This document shows positions 12,202 to 23,917 of a stretch of 64,000 nt of DNA, piece by piece. Below the pieces are notes generated by a model. That model worked only from the letters and a program-made list of their open reading frames with translations, was not told the origin of the DNA and did not search any database. The translations under genes and the position numbers were made by a program. Source of the DNA: Rhodosporidiobolus odoratus (lineage: Eukaryota > Basidiomycota > Microbotryomycetes > Sporidiobolales > Sporidiobolaceae); contig JAOANU010000014.1 in NCBI GenBank assembly GCA_034387635.1, positions 248,001-312,000 of the forward strand, in the 5' to 3' direction. Positions within the stretch are counted from its first letter, which is position 1. Each line of letters opens with the position of its first letter.

Positions 12202-13636
12202 TTAGGCGAAGAGAGCGGCGCCAAGGGCGGCGACACCGAGAACACCCGAGACGGCAAGGGAGCCGGCGGAGGAGTCGCCAGTGGCCGAGGCGGCGGCAGA
12301 GGAGGCGGCAGAGGTGGCGGAGCCGCCAGCAGACGAGGCCTTGGAGGCAGCGGAAGAGCTGATGGTCGAGGTAGTGGGTCAGTTAAGCACGAGGTAGGTG
12401 TCGAAGTGGAAATCGACGTGCGCAACCGAAGAACCCCTAGACGCAACGGAGGAGGCAACGGACGAGGCGGTGCCGGCGGCCGAGCTAACAACGGAGGAAG
12501 ATAAGGAGAAGTAAGGCTTGTGACCATGCGAGGAAGGAATGATAGGAAAGAAACTCACGAAGCGGCGGACGAGGCCGACGAAGCAGCCGAGGTGACGGAA
12601 CCAGTGGCGGAAGAACCCGCCGAGCCGGAAGCCGCAGCGCCGCCGCCGCCAACGCACGAGGTGTCACCACCGTCGGAGACCGAGACCTGCAAGAACGGGA
12701 ATGAACAGTGCATTAGCAGGCAGCCAGGTCGTGAGCACCACGTCATGACGTACCTCAGCGGAGTAGGCAGTGGCACCGGTGGAGTCGGTCAAGCCGAGGG
12801 TAATCTGCAAAGAGGAAAATGCGCCGTGAGTCGGGGCGGTCAAAAGACAAAGGATTTGAGACGTACGGAGGTACCGGCCGGCTGGTCAACGTTCCAGGTG
12901 TAGCTGGTCTCGGTAGTGGAGGTGAGGAGGGTCTCGAGGACCTATACGAAGGGAGAAAAAGTGAGAAAAGGCAGCGAAAGTAGCTTTGCATGCAGGGAAG
13001 GCAGCTAACATCCGAGGTCGTGCCACCAGCGAGAACGCGGACGTAGCTGAAAACGGGCGAGGAAGGGGAGACACGGCTCAGTAGGGAACTAATGCAAGGC
13101 AGAAGAGGAAGACATACTAGGGGGCCGTGCCTCCGGACCAGGCTAATCAGGCAAAGAGTACGAACCCACACAAGTCAGTGTCAGCCGGCTCCTCTTGTAG
13201 ACAAGGCCCGAGACGCGTGCTCCAAAAGCTGAATGCACGCGTCCGATTGGCGCCTCTCGCCGACCTCCCGATCTACCAACGGCCTAGACTGAAGTGAAAG
13301 TCACGCACCGAGCTGGTAGGGCTGGCAAGTGTAGAGAGCAGTCGGGGTATTGATCTGCTGGGCGGACGCGAAACCGGCGAAGGCAACGGCGGAGGCGGCG
13401 GCGGCGGCGGTGGAGAACTTGACCTGTAGGAAGCCGGATGAGGAGGCGGTTAGTACGGCTTGGGTTGTGCAGCTGGTCCGCCCAGTGCAGTACAGCAGCC
13501 CTGTGCTGCTGCAGAGCCACTCGACGGGCGCGTCGGGCGCGAGGTGTGAGGGAATGGACGCGTCACAGTGGAGGATCGGGTTTGGTGATGGAGGGGAGGA
13601 AGGACGGGAACAGCAGGGGGAAGGTGGACTCGCCAT
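12202..13636 (-). CDS. Secreted GPI-anchored Ser/Ala-rich surface protein
   Basis: Exons from the 5' side: 13423-13309, 13142-13118, 13046-13010, 12941-12867, 12804-12754, 12686-12559, 12484-12443, 12358-12202, all in phase. The protein has a signal peptide (VKFSTAAAAASAVAFAGFASA then QQ), a compact domain with CQPYQL, GGTAPYYVRVL, SYTWNVDQPAG, TDSTGATAYS and a Cys before a Gly run, a low-complexity Ser/Ala stretch, and a hydrophobic C-terminus (LGVAALGAALFA-stop) typical of GPI addition. This small-domain plus Ser-rich layout is common in basidiomycete cell-wall proteins of unknown role. The initiation exon is unresolved: the best candidate is ATG at 13636 followed at once by a GC-AG intron (ATG|GCGAGT to CTACAG at 13424), giving Met directly before the signal peptide. 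Continuous reading from 13636 would bury the signal peptide about 70 residues inside. Confidence 0.8.
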
Positions 13637-14067
13637 TATTGACGTGTAGAGAGTGTGGTAGAGTAGAGGAAGGGGCAATAGAAGCGAGTCAAGGGAGATA
13701 GTGATGAGAGAGAGAGAGAGGAAAGAAGAGAAGACGGTCGACCTGGGCCCAAACCTCCGCCTCGCAGCCGAACAAAACTTGATGTGCATAGACTCTTCTA
13801 TGCGTTCCCGTCCTGCCCAATGACCTACCCGGTTCAGTGCATAAAGCCGTTCCTTTCTCAATCATCCAACTCTCCCATATCTGAGAAGGCCCTGTTCCCC
13901 CTGGTTTTGCCCTCCCATCTCCTTCCACCTCCGCCGCCAGAATCGCCACGCGCCTCGAGAGTTTGGACTAGTTTTGGACGTGTCTTCGAGCTGAAATCGG
14001 TCACCGTGTAACAAGCGATCGCAAACATGTAGCCAAAGCCTTCCTCCCACCTGCACGCTTCTGCCCC
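13637..14067. other. Intergenic upstream of surface-protein gene
   Basis: This holds the presumptive promoter and CT-rich leader of the reverse-strand GPI-protein gene (GA-rich on + near 13705-13730). The 5' edge of the LINE copy must lie at its right end. No gene is seen. Confidence 0.4.
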
Positions 14068-15183
14068 TTGGAGAGGAGGCTCGAAGACGGCGACGGCAGT
14101 CTCAGATTTTCCTGCCCGCTTCGTCGGAATCGAGTGCCGCATGGGCGTGACTCGGGTTACGCCTCCTTCGTGGCCGTTTCGACCCTGGCGAGGGAAGCGT
14201 GGGAAGAGGTGCGGCGAGAAGACGACTTCCTCTCCTCCCTCCTCCCGCCTGCCGTTGGAGCCTACGATCTGCCCACTCTCCTACCTGCTCCCACCCCACC
14301 CGCCACCTTCGCCTTCTCTTTCCTCTCCCTCCCCCATGCCTTCTCTGCTGGTGAGGCTCGTCGACTACTCGCTGTCGCCCCGCGCCCTCTTCCCCTCTCC
14401 TCAGCTCTCGCCTCGCTATTCAACACTGCACCCGACGATGGTGCACTCGAGCAGATGTGGCGCTGGATAAGCAAGAAGCCAGCCACGGCACGGGAGGTTG
14501 ACGTCCACTGGCGTCTTGCTCATGGCGGAACGACCACTGCAGCATCCCTACATCGCTTCGGCAAGCTGGGCTCGCCGGCGTGCGTGTTCTGCGGCATGGA
14601 GGACTCGGTAGTACACTCTTTCTTCACCTGCCACTATTCAGCGGAATACTGGCAGGAGACCATTGCCCTTCTCGCCTCCGCTATCTCCCCCGACATCACC
14701 TCCACCTCCCTCTCCCCAGCCGAGCTGGTCCTCGGCCTCCCTACCCTCTCCACAGCGGTCGACAAGTCCGTTCTTCCCACCCTCCGTGCGATTGTTGCCA
14801 TCGCTCTTTCCACCATTGACGAAACCCGCCGTTCCCGCATCCGACCCGAGCCGGCCCTTACATCCCCTTCTCCGCCAGTCCTCGCCTCTCGTTTCCTCCT
14901 TCGACTCGAGAACCGACTCTTGAGCGCCTGAGCAGCGCCCCCTCCACCTCCTCCTCACCCCTCCTTCCCTCCTCCTTTTCGGCGTTCTCGACAACCTCCT
15001 TTCTCGAGTTCTTCCCTCTCCCTTATCAGGCGGTTTTAGTGGTTTGGGGTGTACCCCGCTTCTTGCGGGGGTAGCCGGTTCCACACTTTGTTGTACGCAT
15101 GGATAGGGTTGCTTTGCGTAGATCAAGTCAGGCTTATGAGCTTTCCGCCTTGTAATCGAACACCTTCGATACAAAAAAAAAAA
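14068..15183 (+). mobile_element. 5'-truncated non-LTR (LINE) retrotransposon copy with A-tail
   Basis: The open frame 14068-14931 encodes the C-terminal part of a LINE ORF2-type protein. Its hallmark is the zinc-knuckle-like end of such polymerases: WRLAHGG, then a Cys-x2-Cys with downstream His and Cys (ACVFCGMEDSVVHSFFTC) and an aromatic YW. A ~240-nt 3' UTR follows and the copy stops in a run of 11 A at 15173-15183, as expected of target-primed integration. The endonuclease and polymerase palm regions are absent. The left edge is approximate and I did not find a convincing target-site duplication. The ORF remnant is not interrupted, so the insertion may be fairly recent. Confidence 0.75.
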
Positions 15184-15626
15184 CTCACCAAGGACACCTT
15201 TGCTGAGGGCGATCAGGACGTACCACCTCATATCACAGCATTATCTCACTGTCTGTGGTTTAGGCTGCTTGCTCGAGTCGAGACCGGCGCTTTCGTCTTG
15301 ACGTTCTCCTCCTGCCAACTTTCCGTACTTGGTTCTCCTCATCATCTCTCCCAGCTGCTCTACAAACCCTTCCAACCTCAGAGTAAGCTGAATCTCTTGC
15401 CTCGACTCACCACCGCTTGCCGGCCAGAGCTCCGACGGTGTACGCAACTGCGCCTCAGCTTTCGCCATCCCTTACCATATGTGTCGCGCTTTACGGCACG
15501 CCAGAGCTATACAAGTCCCTGCAATTGCACGAGATGATTGCTGCTGACACCTCTATACCCTTCTCTGCTGCCCTCGACTCTGCGCACATCGCCGCCTTCT
15601 TTCCTCCTCTTCCCCACCTCTTCAGA
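15184..15626. promoter_or_regulatory. Upstream region of the SRPBCC gene, abutting the LINE tail
   Basis: About 440 bp between the A-tail of the retroelement and the ATG of the next gene, with CT-rich leader sequence. The insertion therefore sits at the distal side of this gene's promoter. No motif is claimed. Confidence 0.45.
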
Positions 15627-16425
15627 ATGTCCATCGTTACCGGCAACTACGCTGTCGAGTCCGCCGTTATTCCGGCTCAGCTCTCCGCTGTTTGGCATAA
15701 GATCAAGCTCGCCGTAAGTTCACATACCCCGCTCCTCCCCTCGTCTCCGCTGATCCAGTTTGGCCGTTCCTTCTGGTTTCGCAGGACTTCTCGTCATGGT
15801 GGAGCGCCCTCGAGTCGTCCGGACCGGCACCCAAGGGTGTCAGCGACGAGGTTGACGTGTAGGTCCGTGTCTGCCGTCTTTCTTCGAGGCTTGTACTGAT
15901 GCTCGTCATTTTCCCTCCGTGCTGCAATCTGTAGCTACGAGTGGAAGTTCAAGGTCCGCCTCTGTGCTCCTTGCCCTCTCATGAAGCGCTGATCAACTTT
16001 GTCACCATAGGACGGCACCGTCATCCACATCAAGCAGGAGGAGCACTCCTCCCTCCGTCACTCCATCTCCTACAGCGTAATCACCGCCAACCCTTCTCTC
16101 ACCTACTCCTCTGTTATCTCGAGCATCACTCTCTTCGCTGTCACCACTGGCGAGAACGCCGGTAGCACCTTTGTTCAGTGGACTGCGCAGTTCTCCAGCG
16201 ATGCCGACGCCGCTGCCGTTGAGGATGCCAAGTACAAGCGCAGGCAAGTTCTCTTCACGCTCACGCTCACGCTCAATGTCACCTTTGTCTGCCTCTGACG
16301 CTCTATACTTCTTCTCCTTCTGCAGGGAGGCTCTCGCTGACCTCGTCAAGTACGCTGTTCCCTTTTCCTCGTGTCGAACAATGCTGACCTCGTTTTCCCC
16401 TTCTTCCAGGGCTGTCAAGGCTTAA
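15627..16425 (+). CDS. SRPBCC/Bet v 1-like fold protein
   Basis: Exons 15627-15713, 15785-15858, 15935-15953, 16011-16243, 16326-16349, 16410-16425 give 150 residues in phase. The sequence fits the polyketide-cyclase/START-like lipid-binding fold: an N-terminal strand then VWHKIKLADFSSWWSAL, a middle with YEWKFKDGTVIHIKQEEHS, SYSVITANPSLTYSSVISSI, a strand with STFVQWTAQFSSD, and a long C-terminal helix KYKRREALADLVKAVKA. The 16244 donor is GC (AG|GCAAGT); using the nearby GT instead gives a premature stop, so a GC-AG intron is required. Such proteins usually bind a hydrophobic ligand; the ligand and role here are unknown. Confidence 0.8.
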
Positions 16426-17635
16426 GCAATTATCCCTACCCTATCTTCGTCGTAATGGAACGAGATGCAGGAGTCAAGCAAATGGCAGAACGACCTTGGC
16501 AGCCGGAGTTATAAGTGAAATGAATCCATTCAGTACGCTCGGGTCGTGTCGCAGCAGGCCCAGCCTATTATTCGACGCTGGGCTGGCGTGCTCACAAGCC
16601 TCAACAGCTTGCCCTTGCGACGGGGCGAACCGTTCGCTGTTCCATCAGATTCGAGGCGCGAGCGAACGGGGCCCGAGGGACAACTGTCGGGGCTATGGCG
16701 CCGCGTTTGGCTTGGGTGCGCTTAGCTTGATTGGGCTCGAGAGCGCGGTCTCTGCGGCATGGAGAGCTGGGATGGCTGGGCGAGGTCGACGCAACAACGA
16801 GAAGAAAGCGAGGGAAAGGAAAAGCAATCCTGGCTTCGCCCTGACGTGCCTTCGCAGCTCCAGGGCACAGGCCGACGCTCGCAGAGAGTCTTAAGCTGTC
16901 TTTAGGGTCACCAAGAAGCTCAAGATGCAGCGAGACGATAGCAGACTGGAAATCGAAATTGCTGTCCTCCCTGCGAGAGAAAGTTTTCCTCTGATCTCTC
17001 CGGTGTCTCGTGTCTCTACCCCAGGATTTTCATTCCCGATAAAAGCTAGCTCCGGCGCTAACGCGCTAACGTTGCCTCGCCTTGCGGGTTTTTCCCGTCA
17101 GCCAAGTGCGGGAAACTACGCTCCCGCTGTCTCTCGCCTGTACGACATCGTGCTGCAGCCTGTGTAACCAGACAGCATCACCGCGGTCTATCGTCTCTTG
17201 TAACAACTCCTGAACGGCCTCGCTCTCCCGACTCAAGCGTTCAGACCGTCTCCCCTCTTCTCCGCCGCATCGCAATCGAGACCGGCGCCGTTGCTCGTTC
17301 CGCTTCCCTTCGAACGCACGTCCCGCGATTTATTCCCGCCTAGCCGGTCACATCTCTGCCAAGGTCGTGCACGCCCTCGACATCGACAAGCGGCGTCCGC
17401 CCTTCTCCCCTTTCCGCCTTTTTCCCTTTTGGAAGCAATACTCGACCTCCTCTCAACGATTCCTTGGTACATCTGATCGCTCCTGGCCACCGGAACTTGA
17501 CTCCATTCGCCCTTCAACGTTCGCTACCGGAAGCTGCAACCCTTTCCAGCACGCCAACTCCTCTTTTTCACCGCCGCCCTCTTTACCTTGCTTTCGTCCT
17601 CCACCTACACAGTGATCTGAGGTCAATAGCACGGT
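16426..17635. other. Intergenic region upstream of kelch gene
   Basis: About 1.2 kb with the 3' end of the SRPBCC gene on the left and a pyrimidine-rich presumptive promoter/leader for the kelch gene on the right (17220-17620). A 132-codon frame at 16496-16894 has no domain and no coding-like codon use. Confidence 0.45.
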
Positions 17636-20600
17636 ATGGAGTGGGAAAACCTGGTATCGACCTTGAGAAAGACGCGTGGGAGTGTTCCGCCTGCATTGGT
17701 GCGCCTCGTTCTCCTTTTCATTCCTTTGCTTGCCAGAGAAGATTGACCTCAATTGCCACAGGTCGGAGCGTCCGTCACCCTCATCGGTGACTGTATCTAT
17801 GTCTTCGGAGGCCGACCGGTAGCCAGCCGGGAAATGGTCAACACGCTCTACTCGCTCGACCTTCGCACCCTCTCCTGGACGCTCCTACCCTCCTCTCCCT
17901 CGACCCCCTCGCCTCGATACTTTCACTCCAGCACGGCATGGGGCGAGAAGTTGGTCTTGTGGGGAGGACAGTCTTTCGTCCTGTCGGAAGGGGCACAGGC
18001 TGCCGATGACGCGATGCCGGGCCACCTCGAAACGCTGGATGAGCTCGTTATCTTCGATACCCGAACGCAGGAATGGAGCACGCCTCCGACTACTGTCAGC
18101 GCCGGCATTCGCCGTCCGTCTCCTCGATACGCTCATCTGGCCGTGAGCAGCACGGCTAGTAAGCTTGCTTCTTCTCCGTTCCCAGTCCGTCGTCTTCTGC
18201 AGACCGCTGATAACGATAATCACCGCCACAGCCTATCCCTCCGCCCCTGGCTTTTCGCAGGCTTCTCCTTCTCCCTCTTCTCGACTCGTTATCGTCGGCG
18301 GTCAAGATCTCGAAAACAACTATCTTGCTGACCTCGCGGTTCTCGACCTCGATCGCCTCGAATGGGTGTCAGAAGCGCCTTATCCGAGGAAAGCGGGCAG
18401 CTATCGCTCTGTTGGCGCGACAGCCTCAGTTAGCGTTCGGCCGCGGGAAGAAAAGGAAGGTATGGATGGGACGCTCGTTCACTCAAGCCACTCGGTCGAG
18501 CCGACGGTGGAGGAGCCAGAGGCGGTTTTCGTGTTCTCGAATGCTAACTTCTCCAAGTACGCTCCCTTTCCTCGCGCCTTTACCGTGGCCTCAGCTGACC
18601 TTGCTTTTTGCTTCAGCCCTCGTCGCGACCTTGACCTCATCCCCTCTGTCCACGACCAGCTTACCACCCCGGCATACCTCTCCCTGGCCGACCTGATGTC
18701 CGGCGAAATTTCTCTCCCTCCCGCGCTCCGTTTCCCTCACGCCTACATCTGCGGGCGCCACCTCGTCCTCTCCGGCGCACACATTGGAGTGAATCGAGGC
18801 GAGCTTGCGGTCTACTCGCTCAACCTCGGTGCTAATGGCTCAAGCGGTGCGAGTAACGGCGACAAGATGCTGTGGAGTCGGATACCGGTCGACAAGGTGC
18901 TAGGCACGGGGAGTTGGGGTCCGGCGGTTGGGTGGAAGAATACGCTTGTTTTGGTCGGGGACAAGTCGATTGACATGCTTGAAGGGTACAACGCTCGGTC
19001 GGTACGTTGGTTTGCGCTGTATCATTGCCTCTCCGCCATGCTGACGTGTCACCCCCTCCAGACATCGTTCGCACAAGTCGCCTTTGTCGACCTCGAGGCT
19101 TACGGCATCTACAACCCACCTCAAATGCCCTTAGCACCTAGCCAACAGACTCTGGGTCTGCTTACCTTGTCCCAGCCTCAGCTCTTCGACTACGAGCTCA
19201 TCTGCAGTGACAAGGAGCGACTAGGCTGTTCTCGTAAGCTTCTCGAAGCGCGCTGGCCGTGGTTTGCGGACGAGCTTCGGGCTGTCGAGGCAAAGGCATC
19301 AGCTGCGGTCGAGGCAAGGGAGCAGCGTACGGCGACGAGCTCAGGGGCTTACGGAGACGACACGAGCGACGACGAACCGATGGACACGATGCAACGGATG
19401 GCGTCTCCCGTCCAGCGCTCAGAGGGCAAGTCGCCGCAAGTTGGACCCGCCCGCGCGCCTTCTCGCATTTTCCCCATCACCTCACACTCCCTCGAGCTCC
19501 CGTTACCTTCGAACGAAGCCAAGGCACTCCTGCAATATTTCCACATTCTCGCCTTGTCAACACCGCTTCAACGCTCTTTGCCCGTCCTCGCGGCACTCCT
19601 TGCCTTCACGAAGACATACGAGGTGGCGCTGCCCTCTCTTCGAGCAGTCGTGGTCCACGTCCTGCATGAATGCCTCAACGAGGAGACGGCCGGAAAGGTG
19701 TACGAAGCGGCGGCTCTGGGCGAAACAATCCCGCTGCAAATTCGAGCTATGCAGGTCATGATGTCGGTGCGTCTGTTCAGCTGACAGCGACATGTATGAG
19801 CAGTGAAACTGACGAGTGAGGCGTGCTGTGCAGGCCCGCCGACCATCAACTTCTCAACCATCGCAGGAGGTGAGCCCCTTATCACAACCTTCTCAGACCA
19901 GAGGTTCTAACCGTTATCTCGGTGCCTTGCTATATATCTCTAGCCCCGACAAGCCACAAATCCCGAAACCTTACCGCCAACCCGTTACTCCCATCACAGC
20001 ATAGGTATGTCCCGCCTCCGTCTCCATTTTCTCCCGTTTCTGTTCCCGCTCACCCCTTTTACCTCGCTCCGCTCAGGGTCTTCCCGCTTGTCCGCCCAGT
20101 CTGCCGACTCACACACCAGCCTTCCATACTGCAGCTCCCCTGGCTTCTCACTGCCAGGTACACCGACAACATCAATTAGCAGTTCGAGCCATTCTTCGTC
20201 TTGCGCTCCGCATTCTCCATTCGCACCGCCGACCTCAGCTCCGCCTCTCCCACCGTTACCGCCCATCGTCTCCCAGCTCGCTCCTCCTCTCCCTGCTCCC
20301 GGTGGCCCGCCCGTCCTCGCCAACAATACCCTCCTTCCCAGCCGTTCCTCCTCCTCGTCCGTACCTTCCGAGCTTCCCTCTCACTCTCCTCCTCTTCCTT
20401 CTCAGCAATACTCCGCTGCACCTCGTCCCGCCCCAGCGCCAACACCGCCCGCACTTGTCGCAGCCTCAACGCCCGCCCGAATCGCCGAAACCTGGCGAGA
20501 TGGTGAAGAACGCGACCGTCGTCAGCGAGCCGAAGCCGCACGTCGTCAAGCCGAAGCCGACATGAGCCGTCTACGCATCTTCAACCGCAAAGGCAGTATG

Positions 20601-21047
20601 ACACCCTCGATGGCCTCGGGTTCGACAGAGCAAAGCGCACGCGCTGCCCCGGGCGACCGGTATCAATTTTCGCCTACTCCTAGCATATCTGGACTGGTTC
20701 AGCCGGCAGATCTCGACAACATCTCCATTCGCACGACTTCCACCGGTGGCGCCTCTTCGTCTACTCGACAATCCTCTGAACGGGCAGCGGCGGCAGCAGC
20801 AGCAGCCGCTTCAGCCGCTTCGACCGCCGCACAAGTGACGGCTAAAGTCGCGAAGAAGGGATTCTTGGGCAGTATTCTTGCCCAGCCGACGATGCATTCG
20901 GGTGGGACGAAGGGGGCTGCTCCGGCAATTGGGCCACCGGCGAGGAAGGTCTATCCGGCGCCGAGGACGAGGAAGCAGGTCGAGGATGAGAAGAAGGCAG
21001 CGAAGAAGGCAGCGAGTATGTCCTCCGGGGCGTCGGTGCGGTCTTAA
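17636..21047 (+). CDS. Kelch-repeat / BTB-like protein
   Basis: Exons 17636-17698, 17762-18158, 18232-18556, 18617-19001, 19062-19766, 19834-19869, 19944-20004, 20077-21047 give 980 residues. The first ~430 residues hold kelch-type blades (YVFGGRPV, LVLWGGQSF, LVIVGGQDL, WGPAVGWKNTLVLVGD) that build a beta-propeller. Next comes a region with QPQLFDYELICSDKERLGCSR and ELPLPSNEAKALLQYFHIL, matching a BTB domain split by an acidic insert. The C-terminal 350 residues are Pro/Ser-rich with a short charged helix (EERDRRQRAEAARRQAEAD) and an Ala run. Fungal kelch-BTB proteins of this layout include S. pombe Ral2, linked to Ras signalling; orthology here is only a suggestion. The start is the first ATG upstream of the first blade and splices in frame. 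Confidence 0.82.
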
Positions 21048-21456
21048 GGTGACATTGGTGTCGGTGCTTTGGGTTTGCCCGTCAACCCTCCCCCTTTCTT
21101 CCCTGATGCTCTTTCGGTGGCGTCCTCGTCCCGCTCCCTCCGAATCGTTCATGCCAGTGTTCTAGCTCCGCATCTCACTCTCGTTCACGACCTAACGCTC
21201 TTCCGCACCTTATCACCCACCTCGGGACGCTTTCCGTCGTTCGCAAACTGTTTTCGTCTCGGGTTGTAGATAGACTCTTTGCCTTCATCTGGGTTCCGCA
21301 GTCTTGTCGTTATGCACGTCACCACTATGTTTTCTGCAACGCATTCTGTAGCAGCAATGTTCCGACTGATAGACTTTGACTCGCGGCCCTGCGCCGCCGC
21401 GGAGCGAGATTTTACTCGTCCGACCTCATCCCGTCTTTCCCCCATCTTCGCTCAGC
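21048..21456. other. Intergenic between kelch gene and first MFS gene
   Basis: Short spacer holding the kelch gene's 3' end and the transporter's leader. The transporter frame is open upstream to 21376, so a slightly longer N-terminus is possible. No other gene is seen. Confidence 0.4.
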
Positions 21457-23611
21457 ATGTCCAGCACAGAGATAGAGCTACAAGACTGTGCGACCACATC
21501 ATGCGCGTCTACACCGCCCAGCAAGTCTGCGCAGGCCTCGCAACTCGACTTGACTCGTGATCATTTACCGCAACTTTCGCCAACCACGACACGCGTGACG
21601 ACCGACGAAGAGCCGCCAGAGGATTGCGAGGCATTTGAGAGCTACCCCGAGAATGCTTGGGGTCAGGTGTTGGCGTGCTTCGTGCTTTTCTCGACGACAT
21701 TGGGCGGAGTGAGTCAGTCTGTTCTTGTTCTTTGCCGGATCCGCTGATGTTCTCATTGCCCAGGTATACAGCTGGGGAGTACTGCAAGATGCCCTCGTCG
21801 CTAAAGGCGTCGCCCCCTCGTCAACCCTTGCATGGGTCGGATCGACCCAAGCAACGCTCGAAGCGGTTTTGGCCGTCCCTTGCAGCCGCCTAGTCGCTGC
21901 CTACGGTCCTGTGAGCTCTCTCGTACTCTGAGTCGCTGTCCAAGCCTGATCACGGTCCTCTATAGCGTCGCGTCGCCCTCGCAGGATCGGTTTTCTGCGC
22001 CATTGGGCCACTTTTCGCCAGCTTTTGCACGAACAGCATTGCTGGACTCGTCTTGACAGAAGGTACGCAACTCTCAAACCGTCTATGTGCTTACCGTACA
22101 TGTCGGGAAGTTTGGGCTTCCACTGACAAGGCTTTGGCGTCGCAGGCATCCTCTTCGGGACGGGTTTGTCTGGATTTCTCCGCTCGTCCAGAGGTTACTC
22201 GCACTCATACATATATCCATAGGTCAAGCCCTGGCTTTCTTCGCATCAGCTACCCTGCCGTCTATGTACTTCAACCGAAGGCGGAACATAGCGTACGTTA
22301 CTTCTGTCCTACCCCATTGTCTCGACGCAGATGCTCATGCTGCATTTCCAGCACCGGCTTTGTTTACTCGGGCGCGGGTATCGGTGGTGGCGTCTTCAGC
22401 ATCGTCTCAGCCCAACTCCTCCGACAGCTCAGCATCGCCTGGACCTTCCGCACCATCGGTCTCATCTTTGCCGTCCTCAACGTACCGGCCGCATTGGCAC
22501 TCCGGACACGGGCGCCGAAGGAGCCATTAAGGTCGGGCAAGAAAGTGCTCGATTGGTCGCTGTTCAAGGATATGCGGTTCACCCTTCTCCTCATCGGGAC
22601 GTCTATCGGGTTGTTCCCTCTCTTCGTGCCGCCTTTCTTCCTGCCATTGTACGGGTCCTCAATTGGGCTGTCTGCTTCGACCTCCTCACTCATTCTCGCC
22701 GGTGCGCCATCCTTCATCTGGTTGACTCAGCTAAACCCGTCACTAACCGTTACCTCGAATCGCACTAACCGTTACCCTGAATCGGAAAACAGGCTTCAAC
22801 TTCTCCAGCGCAGCAGGGAGAATTGGCTTCGGGCTTGGTGCAGACTCCCTCCTCGGCAGTCTGAATGCACTAGTACTTTGCCTCTCGCTTGTCGGCGTCT
22901 CGACACTGGTCATCTGGCCGCTGGCCACAACCCTTCCACCGCTGTTAGTTGGCTTTTCCTCGTCTTTCCGCTGGTGAACGGTGGTTCGCCTCTCGTAAGC
23001 TGGAGTCTGAGACATGGGCATCCGACTGACACATACACACGCACAGGGTCGCTTTTGCTGTCATCAACGGGTTCTGTGCGGGCGAGTTCCCCTTTTCTGC
23101 ATCGCTATCTTCCTCCGCTCTACCTTCTTCTTCCCTTCTCTAGACACATGACCAGCGCTTTGAACTAACCTGTGCCTTGCGCGCATCAGGCGGAATGTTC
23201 AGCTTGATTCCGGGGACTCTTTCCTCCGTCTTCGGCAGCAGGTCACTGAGCATCGTTTTCTCAATGAGTAAGTGTGACTTCTGCTGTCCGCCCTGGACCT
23301 AACTGACGCCTTGTGCCGTCGCAGTCGTCTCAGCCTGGACTCCAGGCTACTTCCTTGGCGCTCCTATAGCAGGTGCGCATCGAAAGGAGCCCTTTCTCTT
23401 CAATTAAGCGAGACTAACCTATCTCCACGGTTCAACCCCTGCATCACATTCGACAGGTTACCTTCTCGAAGCCTTCGGTGGATCGAAACAGACAGGCTAC
23501 GGGGCCTACCGCCCTGCGATTTTCTACTCGGGGGGCATGAGCCTGTTTGCGGCGTTCTGTGTTCTGGCGGTGAGGGTCAAGATGTCGCGACAGGTGTTCA
23601 GGAAGGTTTGA
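21457..23611 (+). CDS. MFS transporter, monocarboxylate-type (copy 1)
   Basis: Exons 21457-21708, 21764-21910, 21966-22062, 22146-22163, 22223-22292, 22352-22701, 22793-22943, 23047-23081, 23190-23267, 23325-23372, 23457-23611 give 466 residues. A ~75-residue hydrophilic N-terminus precedes the membrane part. Seen: YSWGVLQDALV, LAWVGSTQATLEAV, PSMYFNRRRNIA then GFVYSGAGIGGGVFS, the central cytoplasmic loop (KEPLRSGKKVLDW), and GRIGFGLGADSLLGSLNALV, all typical of fungal Mch/MCT-like proteins of the major facilitator superfamily in the plasma membrane. The 23082 donor is GC (G|GCGAGT), whereas the same position in the tandem copy is GTGAGC. The substrate is not predictable. It is 306 bp upstream of a close paralog in the same orientation. 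Confidence 0.9.
22741..22784 (+). repeat. Tandem 22-bp duplication inside an intron, containing the branch site
   Basis: Two 22-bp units (22741-22762 and 22763-22784), both beginning CACTAACCGTTACC, lie side by side in the intron 22702-22792 of the first MFS gene. Each carries a CTAAC branch-site consensus, so the intron has two candidate branch points. The intron of the tandem paralog at the same position lacks the duplication. Confidence 0.85.
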
Positions 23612-23917
23612 ACATTGGTAGTGAATATTGACCTCCACCTAGAAGCTTTCTTCGAGGATAGAACTGCGAAAGAAAAAAGGTCTTCCGTTCGAGTCATCCT
23701 GCTTGACAGAAGCCGGTTCTTCTCTGTAGGCTCCGCCGCAGTGGCGTATCAAGTGTTCTTGAGCGACACTCATGACTCGTGAGCAGCAAGTCAAGATGTC
23801 GAGCTGACCTTGACTCCCATTTGACTTTGTGTGATCGCGAACTCCCCTTTCCTCACTTCCTCGTCGTCGCTCGCTGCTTAGAGCCTTGTAATAGACTTTC
23901 GCCTCCTTTCCGAGACG

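Noticed and set aside
16496..16894. 132-codon open frame upstream of the kelch gene
   Set aside because: No recognisable motif and overlaps presumptive promoter sequence.
23427..23440. B-box-like GGTTCAACCCC in an intron
   Set aside because: No A-box or cloverleaf in front of it; it is intron sequence of the first MFS gene.
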